Shown here: piece by piece, positions 7,959 through 13,962 of the stretch | Layout: each line of letters starts with the position of its first letter | How positions within the stretch are numbered: position 1 is the stretch's first letter | Source of the DNA: Clostridia bacterium | GTDB taxonomy: Bacteria; Bacillota; Peptococcia; Peptococcales; SKKY01 | Length of the DNA: 30,933 nt | NCBI GenBank assembly: GCA_007123515.1 | Contig: SKKY01000027.1 | Span: 1-30,933, forward strand | Direction: 5' to 3' | Translations under genes and position numbers: made by a program | Notes under the pieces: generated by a model | Told to the model about the DNA's origin: nothing | Seen by the model: only the letters and a program-made list of their open reading frames with translations | Database searches by the model: none

Positions 7959-9176
7959 ATGAAGACCTTATTTGATTTGCGGAAAAATCAGGACGAAACC
8001 CTGTATCAAAATATTCAGAGACTATATCAAGATCTGCCCCGGGAACCATTACATACCATCCAGCTTCCTCAGGGATCCATTACACCCTGTATTGGCTGTT
8101 GGAGTTGCTGGCTAAAGACTCCCGGACAATGCGTTTTTAATGATTCTATGGCAGCGATTTACCCCGATTATATTAACAGTGAAACGGTTATTCTTTTACT
8201 TGATACAGCACAGGGATTTATTAATTATCATGCAAAAGCTTTTTTAGACCGCACGATTCCTCATTATCATCCATACATAGAAATGAAAGACGGAGAATGT
8301 CATCATATTGCCAGATATGATCGTTATCCGGACATGGTCTTTTACTACGAGACAGAATCTTTAACAAAACAAGAAGACGAAATTATTGAAGATTATCTGT
8401 GGCGTACAGCCTATCATTATAAGTCCAATGCCTATAGAATTGTAAAAAAAGAAGGCAGTGACAGTGTCCTTTTAGAACAGCTTAATAAGAGAAAAGCAAA
8501 AAATCACAGTCTGCCATTTTCATCTGCTGAGCCGATCGATAAGCTTGTCATTTATAACGGATCACCAAGAAAAAGTGGTAGCAACTCGGGCATTATTTTA
8601 AACCAGGTGGTTGCAGCTTTGGGTGAAAAAGTCGAGATCCGGGATCTTAAAGAAAACGGAAAATGGCAGGAATGGTCTAAATCTTTTGCCAAAGAGAAGC
8701 ATGTTATGTTTCTTATGCCGTTATATGTTCATGCTATGCCATCTCACGTCATGAATTTTATCGAACAACTCCCTGTTTCTGAAGGTACCCTAAGCTTTTT
8801 TGTTCAGTCCGGTTTCCCAGAAAGTGGACAATCTCATTATCTCGAGGCCTATTTTGAAAAACTGGCTCCAAAGCTTGGCAGATCCTATCTTGGAACAGCC
8901 ATCAAAGGCGGAATGGAAGGCTTGCAAATGAAACCGTCTGATGGCCAGGAGGAAATGATCCTCCCACTGGTAAAAACCATCGTAAACCTTATAGAACAAG
9001 GGCGATTTAGTGATGACGATATAAAAAAGCTTGCTAAGCCGGTTCGCTTTGGAAAAGTCATTGAAACAGCTTTTAACTATTTTGGTAAGCGAAAGGTTAA
9101 TTCAATAGTTTGGGATCCACCGTTAAAAGTGAACGGAGCCTATGACAAACACTATGACCGTCCGCATCTAAAATGA
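7959..9176 (+). CDS. Double flavodoxin-like / FMN reductase family protein
   Basis: The 406-residue protein appears to be two flavodoxin-fold units. The first carries CIGCWSCWLKTPGQC (Cys44, 47, 50 and 58), the pattern found in iron-sulfur flavoproteins and NADPH-dependent FMN reductases. It lacks the usual N-terminal phosphate-binding GSPR loop. The second unit begins at about residue 195 with KLVIYNGSPRKSGSNSG, a standard FMN phosphate loop. It continues with FLMPLYVHAMPSHVMNFIE (the usual PLY.h..P motif), but lacks the Cys cluster. Together they could form one composite site or a pseudo-dimer; that is inference. The ATG at 7959 is preceded by TTGGAG; upstream TTG 7944 and ATG 7950 overlap that binding site. 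The role is probably an anaerobic flavin redox protein; the partner is unknown. Confidence 0.8.
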   Translation: MKTLFDLRKNQDETLYQNIQRLYQDLPREPLHTIQLPQGSITPCIGCWSCWLKTPGQCVFNDSMAAIYPDYINSETVILLLDTAQGFINYHAKAFLDRTIPHYHPYIEMKDGECHHIARYDRYPDMVFYYETESLTKQEDEIIEDYLWRTAYHYKSNAYRIVKKEGSDSVLLEQLNKRKAKNHSLPFSSAEPIDKLVIYNGSPRKSGSNSGIILNQVVAALGEKVEIRDLKENGKWQEWSKSFAKEKHVMFLMPLYVHAMPSHVMNFIEQLPVSEGTLSFFVQSGFPESGQSHYLEAYFEKLAPKLGRSYLGTAIKGGMEGLQMKPSDGQEEMILPLVKTIVNLIEQGRFSDDDIKKLAKPVRFGKVIETAFNYFGKRKVNSIVWDPPLKVNGAYDKHYDRPHLK

Positions 9177-9195
9177 ACGCGAGGTGAAAATAACA

Positions 9196-9440
9196 GTGTC
9201 AAATAAGAATGATAGGTTATTTATTGCTATCTTTATTATTGTTGCGCTCTTAAGTGGTTGGATTGGACTTTTTTAGATATGGTTTTACCTGCACAGGCAG
9301 AAGAAGAAACGCTTGGGATGGGAATTTGGTTAGTGTTGCCTTTTTTATGCAGTGTTTTGATAAGAGCCTTTCGCAGAGACTGGAAAGATTTTGGAATTAA
9401 AAAAGCTGTTTCTTTATGGGGATTTTTTTTATTAAGATGA
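9196..9440 (+). pseudogene. Remnant of a CPBP-type intramembrane protease gene (frameshifted, truncated)
   Basis: A GTG at 9196 behind GAGGTG opens a 26-residue hydrophobic frame (MSNKNDRLF...SGWIGLF) that stops at 9274-9276, in a run of six T. The next phase continues at once as LDMVLPAQAEEETLGMG, then IWLVLPFLCSVLIRAF and RRDWKDFGIKKA. Joined, the two pieces read like the N-terminal 80 residues of CPBP (CAAX-like) membrane proteases as I recall them: SGW-G pattern, then SLGM-WL--P, then R-F--DWKDFG. One extra T would restore a single frame. The frame then ends at TGA 9440 after a second T run (eight T). The remaining ~200 residues, including the catalytic Glu-Glu and His motifs, are absent. 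I call it a decayed gene; a programmed frameshift is less likely because the C-terminus is missing. Confidence 0.6.
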
Positions 9441-9489
9441 TTAGTCAAAATGGAAATCAGGTATGTAAATTAAAAGGAAGGTGAGCATA

Positions 9490-10005
9490 ATGAAAAAAGC
9501 CTGGTTATTAGTTATTTTATTGCCAATGTTATTGTTCTTTTCAGGATGCCAGGAGCCAGTAGAAGAACAAAGATTTACTGAGGAAGATGCACTAGCTCTT
9601 GAAGCGGATTTTGAAAATGCTTTGATACAGGAGACGGTTCCACGCGAAGATGTCGATCCTGAACCTATTGAAAGTGAACCGATCGTTCTTAACACACGTG
9701 TTAGAGATTTTGACGACAAAGAATCATTAGTCGATTATTTACAAAATTACATGTCTGAAGGACTAGCCTTACAATATACGGATCTTTATTATGAGGAAAG
9801 AGATGGAGACCTTTATCTGATTCCTATGGATGGCCCTATTTTGATTATCGAAGAAGAACCAGTAATAATTACGGAGCTAGATGATGGCCGTTATGAGCTT
9901 ACACAAACAGTGGATTCTGAATTTATTGGGTTGTATACCTTGCGTATTACCTATGAACAAAGAGACGGTGATTGGATCATTGTGGAACGGGTAGTGGAGT
10001 CATAG
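9490..10005 (+). CDS. Small secreted lipoprotein of unknown function
   Basis: The 171-residue protein begins with a lipoprotein signal peptide: a KK n-region, a hydrophobic core and the lipobox FFSGC, so Cys20 should be acylated and the protein anchored outside the membrane. The mature part is very acidic, with an N-terminal Glu/Asp/Pro-rich linker (EPVEEQRFTEEDALALEADF and a second stretch DPEPIESEP). A compact C-terminal domain follows (SLVDYLQNYMSEGLA... through DGDWIIVERVVES), possibly of NTF2-like or similar beta-rich fold; I cannot name the family. ATG 9490 is chosen, behind AAGGAAGGTG; GTG 9481 is part of that binding site. It is followed 4 nt later by the HNH gene. Confidence 0.8.
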   Translation: MKKAWLLVILLPMLLFFSGCQEPVEEQRFTEEDALALEADFENALIQETVPREDVDPEPIESEPIVLNTRVRDFDDKESLVDYLQNYMSEGLALQYTDLYYEERDGDLYLIPMDGPILIIEEEPVIITELDDGRYELTQTVDSEFIGLYTLRITYEQRDGDWIIVERVVES

Positions 10006-10009
10006 GAAT

Positions 10010-10465
10010 ATGATGGAGAAGAAAACCATTAAAAGATATATCTACGAACGTGATGGAAGGTGCTGCACTTACTGTGGAAAGGAACTGCTGTTCAAACAAA
10101 TCAGTCTGGATCATCATTTTCCCAGAAGCAGAGGTGGATCGGATGACGTATTTAATATGGTTCTAAGCTGTAGAAAATGCAATAAACTAAAAAGCAGCCG
10201 GATCCCGCAGATTTATGAGGAAAATATGATCCGGCTTTTTCAAAAAGCATTGGAAGACCGAAGGATTAATATTTCAAAAGTAAAATTCAGTCATGATGAA
10301 CTGCTAAAAATAGCTGCAGACATCGATCGTGTAGAAGACTTTGGTGGCGACTGTACTGTTTTTCAAAGTCCGTTTTATCGTATCTTGGTTTATAGAGGAA
10401 GTATAGAAAAAATGACGATTCTCTCTGGATATAGAAATTTACTAAGTGATATTGACAATGCATAG
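10010..10465 (+). CDS. HNH endonuclease family protein
   Basis: The 151-residue protein has a compact N-terminal HNH domain. A CxxC zinc knuckle (C19, C22) is followed by SLDHHFPRSRGGSDD with the D34-H35-H36 core, N49, then SCRKCN with the second zinc pair (C54, C57) and N58. This is the complete HNH layout of the McrA/Cas9-like ββα-metal fold. The C-terminal ~85 residues are not recognised and may give target specificity. No IS, intron or restriction partner is adjacent. Such stand-alone HNH proteins are frequent in Firmicutes and mostly uncharacterised. ATG 10010 (or 10013) follows GGAG inside the end of the preceding lipoprotein gene, so the two genes are coupled. The gene's last codons contain the -35 box of the next promoter. 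Confidence 0.82.
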   Translation: MMEKKTIKRYIYERDGRCCTYCGKELLFKQISLDHHFPRSRGGSDDVFNMVLSCRKCNKLKSSRIPQIYEENMIRLFQKALEDRRINISKVKFSHDELLKIAADIDRVEDFGGDCTVFQSPFYRILVYRGSIEKMTILSGYRNLLSDIDNA

Positions 10466-10480
10466 GAAGCTCGTTAAGAT
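10452..10480 (+). promoter_or_regulatory. Sigma-A type promoter of the glycine riboswitch transcript
   Basis: TTGACA at 10452-10457, a 17-nt spacer and TAAGAT at 10475-10480 form a near-consensus promoter. The -35 box lies within the last codons of the HNH gene. The expected start, near 10487, is about 25 nt before the first glycine aptamer, which fits a riboswitch leader. Confidence 0.75.
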
Positions 10481-10510
10481 CAATGTAGAAAAGTTCATAG
10501 CGTGGATGAT

Positions 10511-10696
10511 GGTGATTGGAGAAACTCGCAAAAGAGTTACCGAAGAAGCAAGGCATGTTCTTTCTACTGAGAAGTGCTGAATCTTTCAGGTCTTTGACAA
10601 TAACCGGACTAACCCCTGGAGAGATCCGACTAATCGGGCGTCGAAGGAGCAATCTGTCTGTATTGACAGGCTAAACTCTCAGGCAAAAGGACAGGG
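10511..10696 (+). promoter_or_regulatory. Tandem glycine riboswitch (two aptamers)
   Basis: Aptamer 1 (about 10511-10605) is closed by GGTGATTG pairing with CAATAACC. It contains TTGGAGA, TACCGAAGAAGCAA and a TCTTTCAGGT-type block. Aptamer 2 (about 10614-10696) has CTGGAGAG, GTCGAAGGAGCAA and ACTCTCAGGCAAAAGGACAG, a textbook match to the glycine aptamer core. It is closed by CCCTG with CAGGG. The 3' strand of that P1 helix (10692-10696) is also part of the terminator stem that follows. Glycine binding should therefore block termination and switch the downstream gene on. Confidence 0.95.
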
Positions 10697-10739
10697 AATA
10701 GGTAGCACATTTAGTGCTGTTTATTCTCTGTCCTTTTTT
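10689..10739 (+). terminator. Riboswitch-controlled intrinsic terminator
   Basis: GGACAGGGAATA (10689-10700) pairs with TATTCTCTGTCC (10722-10733) with one G-U pair. An inner AGCAC/GTGCT hairpin fills the loop, and six T follow. The stem's 5' strand overlaps the P1 helix of glycine aptamer 2, so the two structures exclude each other. Confidence 0.92.
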
Positions 10740-10802
10740 CTATATTAAGAGTATAAAGAAAAACGGGAATAAACTGTTTTTAATTTAGAAAGGGAGATGA
10801 AA

Positions 10803-11423
10803 ATGATACTAAAAATTTTATTTATTTCAGAGTTAATTGGAACAGTTGCATTTGCGATGTCAGGAGCCTTGTTGGGTATTAAAAAGGGATTTGACTCGTA
10901 TGGGATCACGGTGTTGGCAATTATCACAGCGTTTGGTGGAGGTATGACAAGAGATATCCTGGTTGGGAATACTCCCCCGACAGCTCTTATAGAACCATTT
11001 TTTACAGTTATTGGTATTATCGCTGCTTTTGTGACGATGTATTTATACAAAACATTAAGCAATTATCATAATATGCTACAATTTTTTGATGCTATTGGCT
11101 TAGCTGCATTTGCGGTCATCGGAGCAAGCGTGGCAACGGCACATGGACAGACAGCCCCGTTTGTAGTGATATCTTTTGCACTACTGACCGGTACAGGAGG
11201 CGGAACCATTCGTGATGTTCTGGCTCGTGAAGTCCCCTATGTGTTTCGTAAGGAAATTTATGCAGTGGCTGCCATTGCCGGAGGAATTGCATATTTACTT
11301 TCCTATATGTTTATTTCTGAAGTGACAGCTATTTTTGCGTGCTTTACAGTCACATTAGCGCTCCGGTTATACTCGATGAAGCATAATCTGCACCTGAAAG
11401 TTTATGAAGAAAAAGAAGAATAG
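10803..11423 (+). CDS. TRIC family channel / UPF0126 'glycine transporter' domain protein
   Basis: This is a 206-residue membrane protein made of two repeats of the UPF0126 (Gly_transporter/TRIC) domain. Each repeat has a glycine-rich motif followed by Arg-Asp: AFGGGMTRDILVGNTPP in the first and LTGTGGGTIRDVLAREVP in the second. About seven hydrophobic segments are present, as in bacterial TRIC channels. Bacterial TRIC homologues conduct monovalent cations in structural studies. The association of this family with glycine riboswitches suggests glycine export or uptake; that the riboswitch here senses glycine supports this assignment, but it is inference. The start is taken as ATG 10803, 6 nt after AAAGGGAG; ATG 10797 abuts the binding site. 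Expression is expected to rise with glycine, which fits removal of excess glycine. A strong terminator follows. Confidence 0.9.
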   Translation: MILKILFISELIGTVAFAMSGALLGIKKGFDSYGITVLAIITAFGGGMTRDILVGNTPPTALIEPFFTVIGIIAAFVTMYLYKTLSNYHNMLQFFDAIGLAAFAVIGASVATAHGQTAPFVVISFALLTGTGGGTIRDVLAREVPYVFRKEIYAVAAIAGGIAYLLSYMFISEVTAIFACFTVTLALRLYSMKHNLHLKVYEEKEE

Positions 11424-11444
11424 AGAACTTCTACACAATCAGTG

Positions 11445-11489
11445 AAAAGCAGACCCAAACGAAAAAGCTCGCTTGGGTCTGCTTTTTTT
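11445..11489 (+). terminator. Rho-independent terminator
   Basis: AAAAGCAGACCCAA pairs perfectly with TTGGGTCTGCTTTT around a 14-nt loop and is followed by a T run. It separates the glycine-controlled gene from the gbsR promoter. Confidence 0.93.
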
Positions 11490-11510
11490 ATGCTTTTAAA
11501 TCTATGAAAC

Positions 11511-11539
11511 TTGACAAGAAAGCAAATCACGTTTATCAT
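11511..11539 (+). promoter_or_regulatory. Sigma-A type promoter of the gbsR operon
   Basis: There is an exact TTGACA at 11511-11516, a 17-nt spacer and TATCAT at 11534-11539. The predicted start is near 11546, giving a leader of about 55 nt before gbsR. Confidence 0.75.
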
Positions 11540-11562
11540 TGTGTTCAATACGTACAATACAA
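11539..11562 (+). promoter_or_regulatory. Candidate operator at the gbsR transcription start
   Basis: TTGTGTT (11539-11545) and AATACAA (11556-11562) form an inverted repeat with one mismatch and a 10-nt spacer. CAATAC is also directly repeated inside it (11546 and 11555). The site covers the end of the -10 and the expected start, where a repressor would block RNA polymerase. Autoregulation by the GbsR-like product is inferred. Confidence 0.4.
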
Positions 11563-11599
11563 ACTAAACAAAGTAGTTTTGCTGGGAAAGGTGGTTAAA

Positions 11600-12190
11600 A
11601 TGGATCAGGACAGACAAAAAATTATGGAGAGTCGCGATATGATAATCAGTGCGATTGCTCAGACAATGGATCTTTATGGGGTGACTCCTTCTGTTGGGCG
11701 AATCTATGGTGTTCTGTATTTTTCAAATGACCCGATGACACTTGATGAAATTAAAGATGAAGTAGCCATGAGCAAAGCGAGCGTTAGCTATGGGTTAAGA
11801 GAGTTACTCGATATAGAGATGGTCTCAAAAGTTTGGAGAAAAGGCGAACGCAAAGACTTATATGTGGCAGAAAAAGATTTTCTAAAAAACTTTCTTAGTT
11901 TTTTTATTAAAAATTTGCGCAAAGAACGAACCATTATTCTTAATGCTGTACTGAAAGTACAACCAGCTTTTAAAGAAGTGATCGAAAACACAACAGATCC
12001 TGAAGTCCAAGAAGAAGCAAAAAAGGATCTGGAATTAATCAGGCAGTCACACGCCTACTTTGAATGGATTCAACGATTAACTTATGCTATGGAAACAGGA
12101 GAAATTTTCGAATATTTTCCTGTGGAAGTACAACATAATAAGGAGGTGAATGAATATGGAAGAAAAAAAGACAGCGCTCCTTCTGATTGA
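11600..12190 (+). CDS. GbsR/MarR-type transcriptional regulator
   Basis: The 196-residue protein matches the GbsR family, choline-responsive repressors of glycine betaine synthesis and choline uptake in Bacillus. The N-terminal winged helix (about residues 20-95) reads ITPSVGRIYGVLYFSNDP-like at the start: VTPSVGRIYGVLYF, then MTLDEIKDEVAMSKASVSYGLRELLDIEMV and KVWRKGERKDLYVAEKDF. The last pattern is very characteristic of GbsR. The C-terminal helical half would handle dimerisation. An aromatic cage for choline, described for Bacillus GbsR, cannot be verified by eye. The start ATG 11600 follows AAAGGTGG; an in-frame upstream extension to 11504 would run over the promoter. The gene overlaps the following hydrolase gene by 35 nt. 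Confidence 0.85.
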   Translation: MDQDRQKIMESRDMIISAIAQTMDLYGVTPSVGRIYGVLYFSNDPMTLDEIKDEVAMSKASVSYGLRELLDIEMVSKVWRKGERKDLYVAEKDFLKNFLSFFIKNLRKERTIILNAVLKVQPAFKEVIENTTDPEVQEEAKKDLELIRQSHAYFEWIQRLTYAMETGEIFEYFPVEVQHNKEVNEYGRKKDSAPSD

Positions 12191-12827
12191 TTTACAAAAA
12201 GAGAGCCAATACGGTATAGAAGGTATCGAAAATGTAGTCGACAATGCTTCATTGCTAATAGAGATCTCTCGCAAGGTGGATATGCCTATCATTTATACCC
12301 GACAGGTCAACCGAAGCGATGCCAAAGGGCTTTCATTACATGAGCCGCTTGATGAATTTGGAAAGCCTATTTTTTATCTTGAGGGTGATGAGGCTATAGA
12401 AATTATTGAACAAGTAGCTCCTCAGGAAGGTGATTTGTTAATAGACAAGTATAGATGGAGTGGATTTCATCAGACTTCACTTGACCTGATGCTTAAATCG
12501 ATGGGTATTGAACATCTTATCATTGGCGGTTTTGTTACAGATGGATGCGTAATGACATCCGTATTTGATGGCTATTTTAACAATTATGAAATCAGCTTGG
12601 TAGAGGATATGTGTGGCGCAACCAGTGAAGGTGTTCATATGTCTTCGGTAATGATTATGGCTAACTGGGTTTATGGGATTGAAATTTTTCAGACAAAAGA
12701 AATAATCAAAAAATTATCAGGCGATCAATATCGTTCATGGAAGTCAACAAAGCCCGATGAGCTGCATTTTACAGGCAGTGATATGAAAAGAGTATTTCAA
12801 ACAAAAATACGAGGAGAGATATTATGA
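12156..12827 (+). CDS. Isochorismatase-family cysteine hydrolase
   Basis: The 223-residue protein has the catalytic triad of the isochorismatase-like hydrolases: Asp12 (LLLIDLQKE), Lys98 (LLIDKYRWSGF) and Cys131 (GGFVTDGCVMTS). The C-terminus extends about 35 residues past the usual fold. Members include nicotinamidase, isochorismatase, N-carbamoylsarcosine amidase and biuret hydrolase, so the substrate cannot be fixed by motif alone. The neighbours, a GbsR-type regulator upstream and a betaine-type binding protein overlapping by 4 nt downstream, suggest an amide or ester of a quaternary or methylated amine; this is inference. ATG 12156 lies 7 nt after a perfect AGGAGGTG; ATG 12150 would be only 1 nt away from it. 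Confidence 0.85.
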   Translation: MEEKKTALLLIDLQKESQYGIEGIENVVDNASLLIEISRKVDMPIIYTRQVNRSDAKGLSLHEPLDEFGKPIFYLEGDEAIEIIEQVAPQEGDLLIDKYRWSGFHQTSLDLMLKSMGIEHLIIGGFVTDGCVMTSVFDGYFNNYEISLVEDMCGATSEGVHMSSVMIMANWVYGIEIFQTKEIIKKLSGDQYRSWKSTKPDELHFTGSDMKRVFQTKIRGEIL

Positions 12828-13696
12828 GAAAAAAGAGTATTGTAATGTTAACTATATTTTTGGCTTTCACTCTCGTGATGGCCGGATGTGGAAATGGTGC
12901 AGAAAAAGCACAGACAGTTAAATTAACCTATGTTAATTGGGATTCAGAAATTGCCAGTACCAATGTAGCAAAAGCTGTTCTACAGGAAAAGATGGGCTAT
13001 GATGTCGAGTTGATTTCTGTTGATGAGGCTCCGATGTGGCAATCTGTAGCTTTAGGTGACAGTGATGGGAATGTGGCTTCATGGCTTCCAACAACATCAG
13101 AACATTACTGGGAAAGATTCAAAGATGAAGTGGTTGATCTTGGACCGAATCTTGAAGGAACAGTGATTGGATTAGTTGTTCCGGAATATGTAGAAGCAGA
13201 GAGTATCGCTGAATTAAATGAATATGCAGATCAATTTGATAATCGTATTTACGGAATTGATCCTGGTGCCGGTATCATGACCAGTACAGAAGAAGCGATG
13301 GACGTCTATGGTTTAAATGAAAATTATGAACTTGTGACAAGCAGTGATGCCGCAATGACGGCAACACTTTCAGGAGCGATCGATAACGAGGAATGGATTA
13401 TCGTAACCGGATGGACACCACATTGGATGTTTGCCAGCTGGGATCTTAAGTATCTCGAAGATCCTGAAAATGTTTTTGGACAAGAAGAATACATTAACAC
13501 GATTGTCAGAGAAGGTCTGGAAGAAGACATGCCGGAAGTTTATGCTTTTCTGGATAATTTCTACTGGGAGCCTTCTGATATGGAGCAAGTGATGGTTTGG
13601 AACTTGGAAGACGGAGCCGATCCTTATGAAAATGCAGTAAGATGGATTGAAGAAAACCCGGAAAAAGTAGAATCCTGGATTCCCGAAGCTGAATAA
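12824..13696 (+). CDS. Glycine betaine-type ABC transporter substrate-binding lipoprotein
   Basis: The 290-residue protein has a lipoprotein signal with lipobox VMAGC and an OpuAC-type ligand-binding domain. Aromatic residues are placed as in quaternary-amine binding proteins: YVNWDSEIAS, EAPMWQSVALG, VASWLPTTSEHYW and TGWTPHWMFASWDLKYLEDP. The last motif is highly typical of ProX/OpuAC/GbuC clade proteins. These Trp residues form the aromatic box for trimethylammonium groups in studied members. No ATPase or permease gene is adjacent, so this is an orphan binding protein that must share a transporter encoded elsewhere, or act as a sensor. The start overlaps the stop of the hydrolase gene (ATGA), indicating coupling. 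A terminator follows directly. Confidence 0.93.
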   Translation: MRKKSIVMLTIFLAFTLVMAGCGNGAEKAQTVKLTYVNWDSEIASTNVAKAVLQEKMGYDVELISVDEAPMWQSVALGDSDGNVASWLPTTSEHYWERFKDEVVDLGPNLEGTVIGLVVPEYVEAESIAELNEYADQFDNRIYGIDPGAGIMTSTEEAMDVYGLNENYELVTSSDAAMTATLSGAIDNEEWIIVTGWTPHWMFASWDLKYLEDPENVFGQEEYINTIVREGLEEDMPEVYAFLDNFYWEPSDMEQVMVWNLEDGADPYENAVRWIEENPEKVESWIPEAE

Positions 13697-13700
13697 ATTC

Positions 13701-13735
13701 AAAAGAGTCTCTTTAAAAATGAGGCTCTTTTTTTA
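13701..13735 (+). terminator. Rho-independent terminator of the gbsR operon
   Basis: AAAAGAGTCT and AGGCTCTTTT form a stem with one G-U pair and a loop of about 11 nt, followed by a T run. Confidence 0.85.
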
Positions 13736-13781
13736 TTGGCGTTGTGTTTTTTCGTGATTAATTACGGGTAAGTAAATGGTA

Positions 13782-13797
13782 TGCCATGATAATGGCA
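13782..13797. repeat. Perfect 6-bp inverted repeat upstream of the micropeptide
   Basis: TGCCAT and ATGGCA flank GATA. It lies about 30 nt before the small ORF and may be an operator or part of the promoter (TGATAAT could serve as a -10, although no -35 is evident). The function is unproven. Confidence 0.4.
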
Positions 13798-13828
13798 ATG
13801 ATTTCTTAAATGACAGGGAGGGTGTATC

Positions 13829-13921
13829 ATGATTAAAAATATTTTAATGTATGCAGTGATTGGTTTTCTTTTCTGTATGTTCAGAAAAAGAATGAAATGC
13901 TGTACAGCTCTTAAAAAGTAA
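13829..13921 (+). CDS. 30-residue membrane micropeptide
   Basis: An ATG preceded by AGGGAGGGTG at good spacing opens a 30-codon frame. The peptide has one short hydrophobic helix (ILMYAVIGFLFCMF), then a strongly basic stretch (RKRMK) with a Cys pair (C24-C25; another Cys at 16), and ends KK. Such a layout predicts a single-pass peptide with its C-terminus in the cytosol. It lies 41 nt upstream of a P-type ATPase gene, with no terminator between, so the two are probably cotranscribed. Small membrane peptides regulate pumps in other systems (for example sarcolipin with SERCA, MgtS with MgtA, KdpF with Kdp). A similar role here is inference. Evidence for translation rests on the binding site and composition only. 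Confidence 0.55.
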   Translation: MIKNILMYAVIGFLFCMFRKRMKCCTALKK

Positions 13922-13962
13922 GCAGCCGGAAATTTTTCTAAAAACAGGTTATCCGAAAAGAG

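Noticed and set aside
9196..9276. 26-residue hydrophobic micropeptide
   Set aside because: It has a good binding site, but the next frame continues a recognisable CPBP-like sequence without gap, so a frameshifted gene is the better explanation.
9258..9280. Programmed ribosomal frameshift at the T run
   Set aside because: The downstream product would still be truncated and lack catalytic residues, so there is little reason to maintain a programmed event.
10010..10465. HNH gene as part of an intron, restriction or phage module
   Set aside because: No reverse transcriptase, methylase, terminase or flanking repeats are found within several kb.
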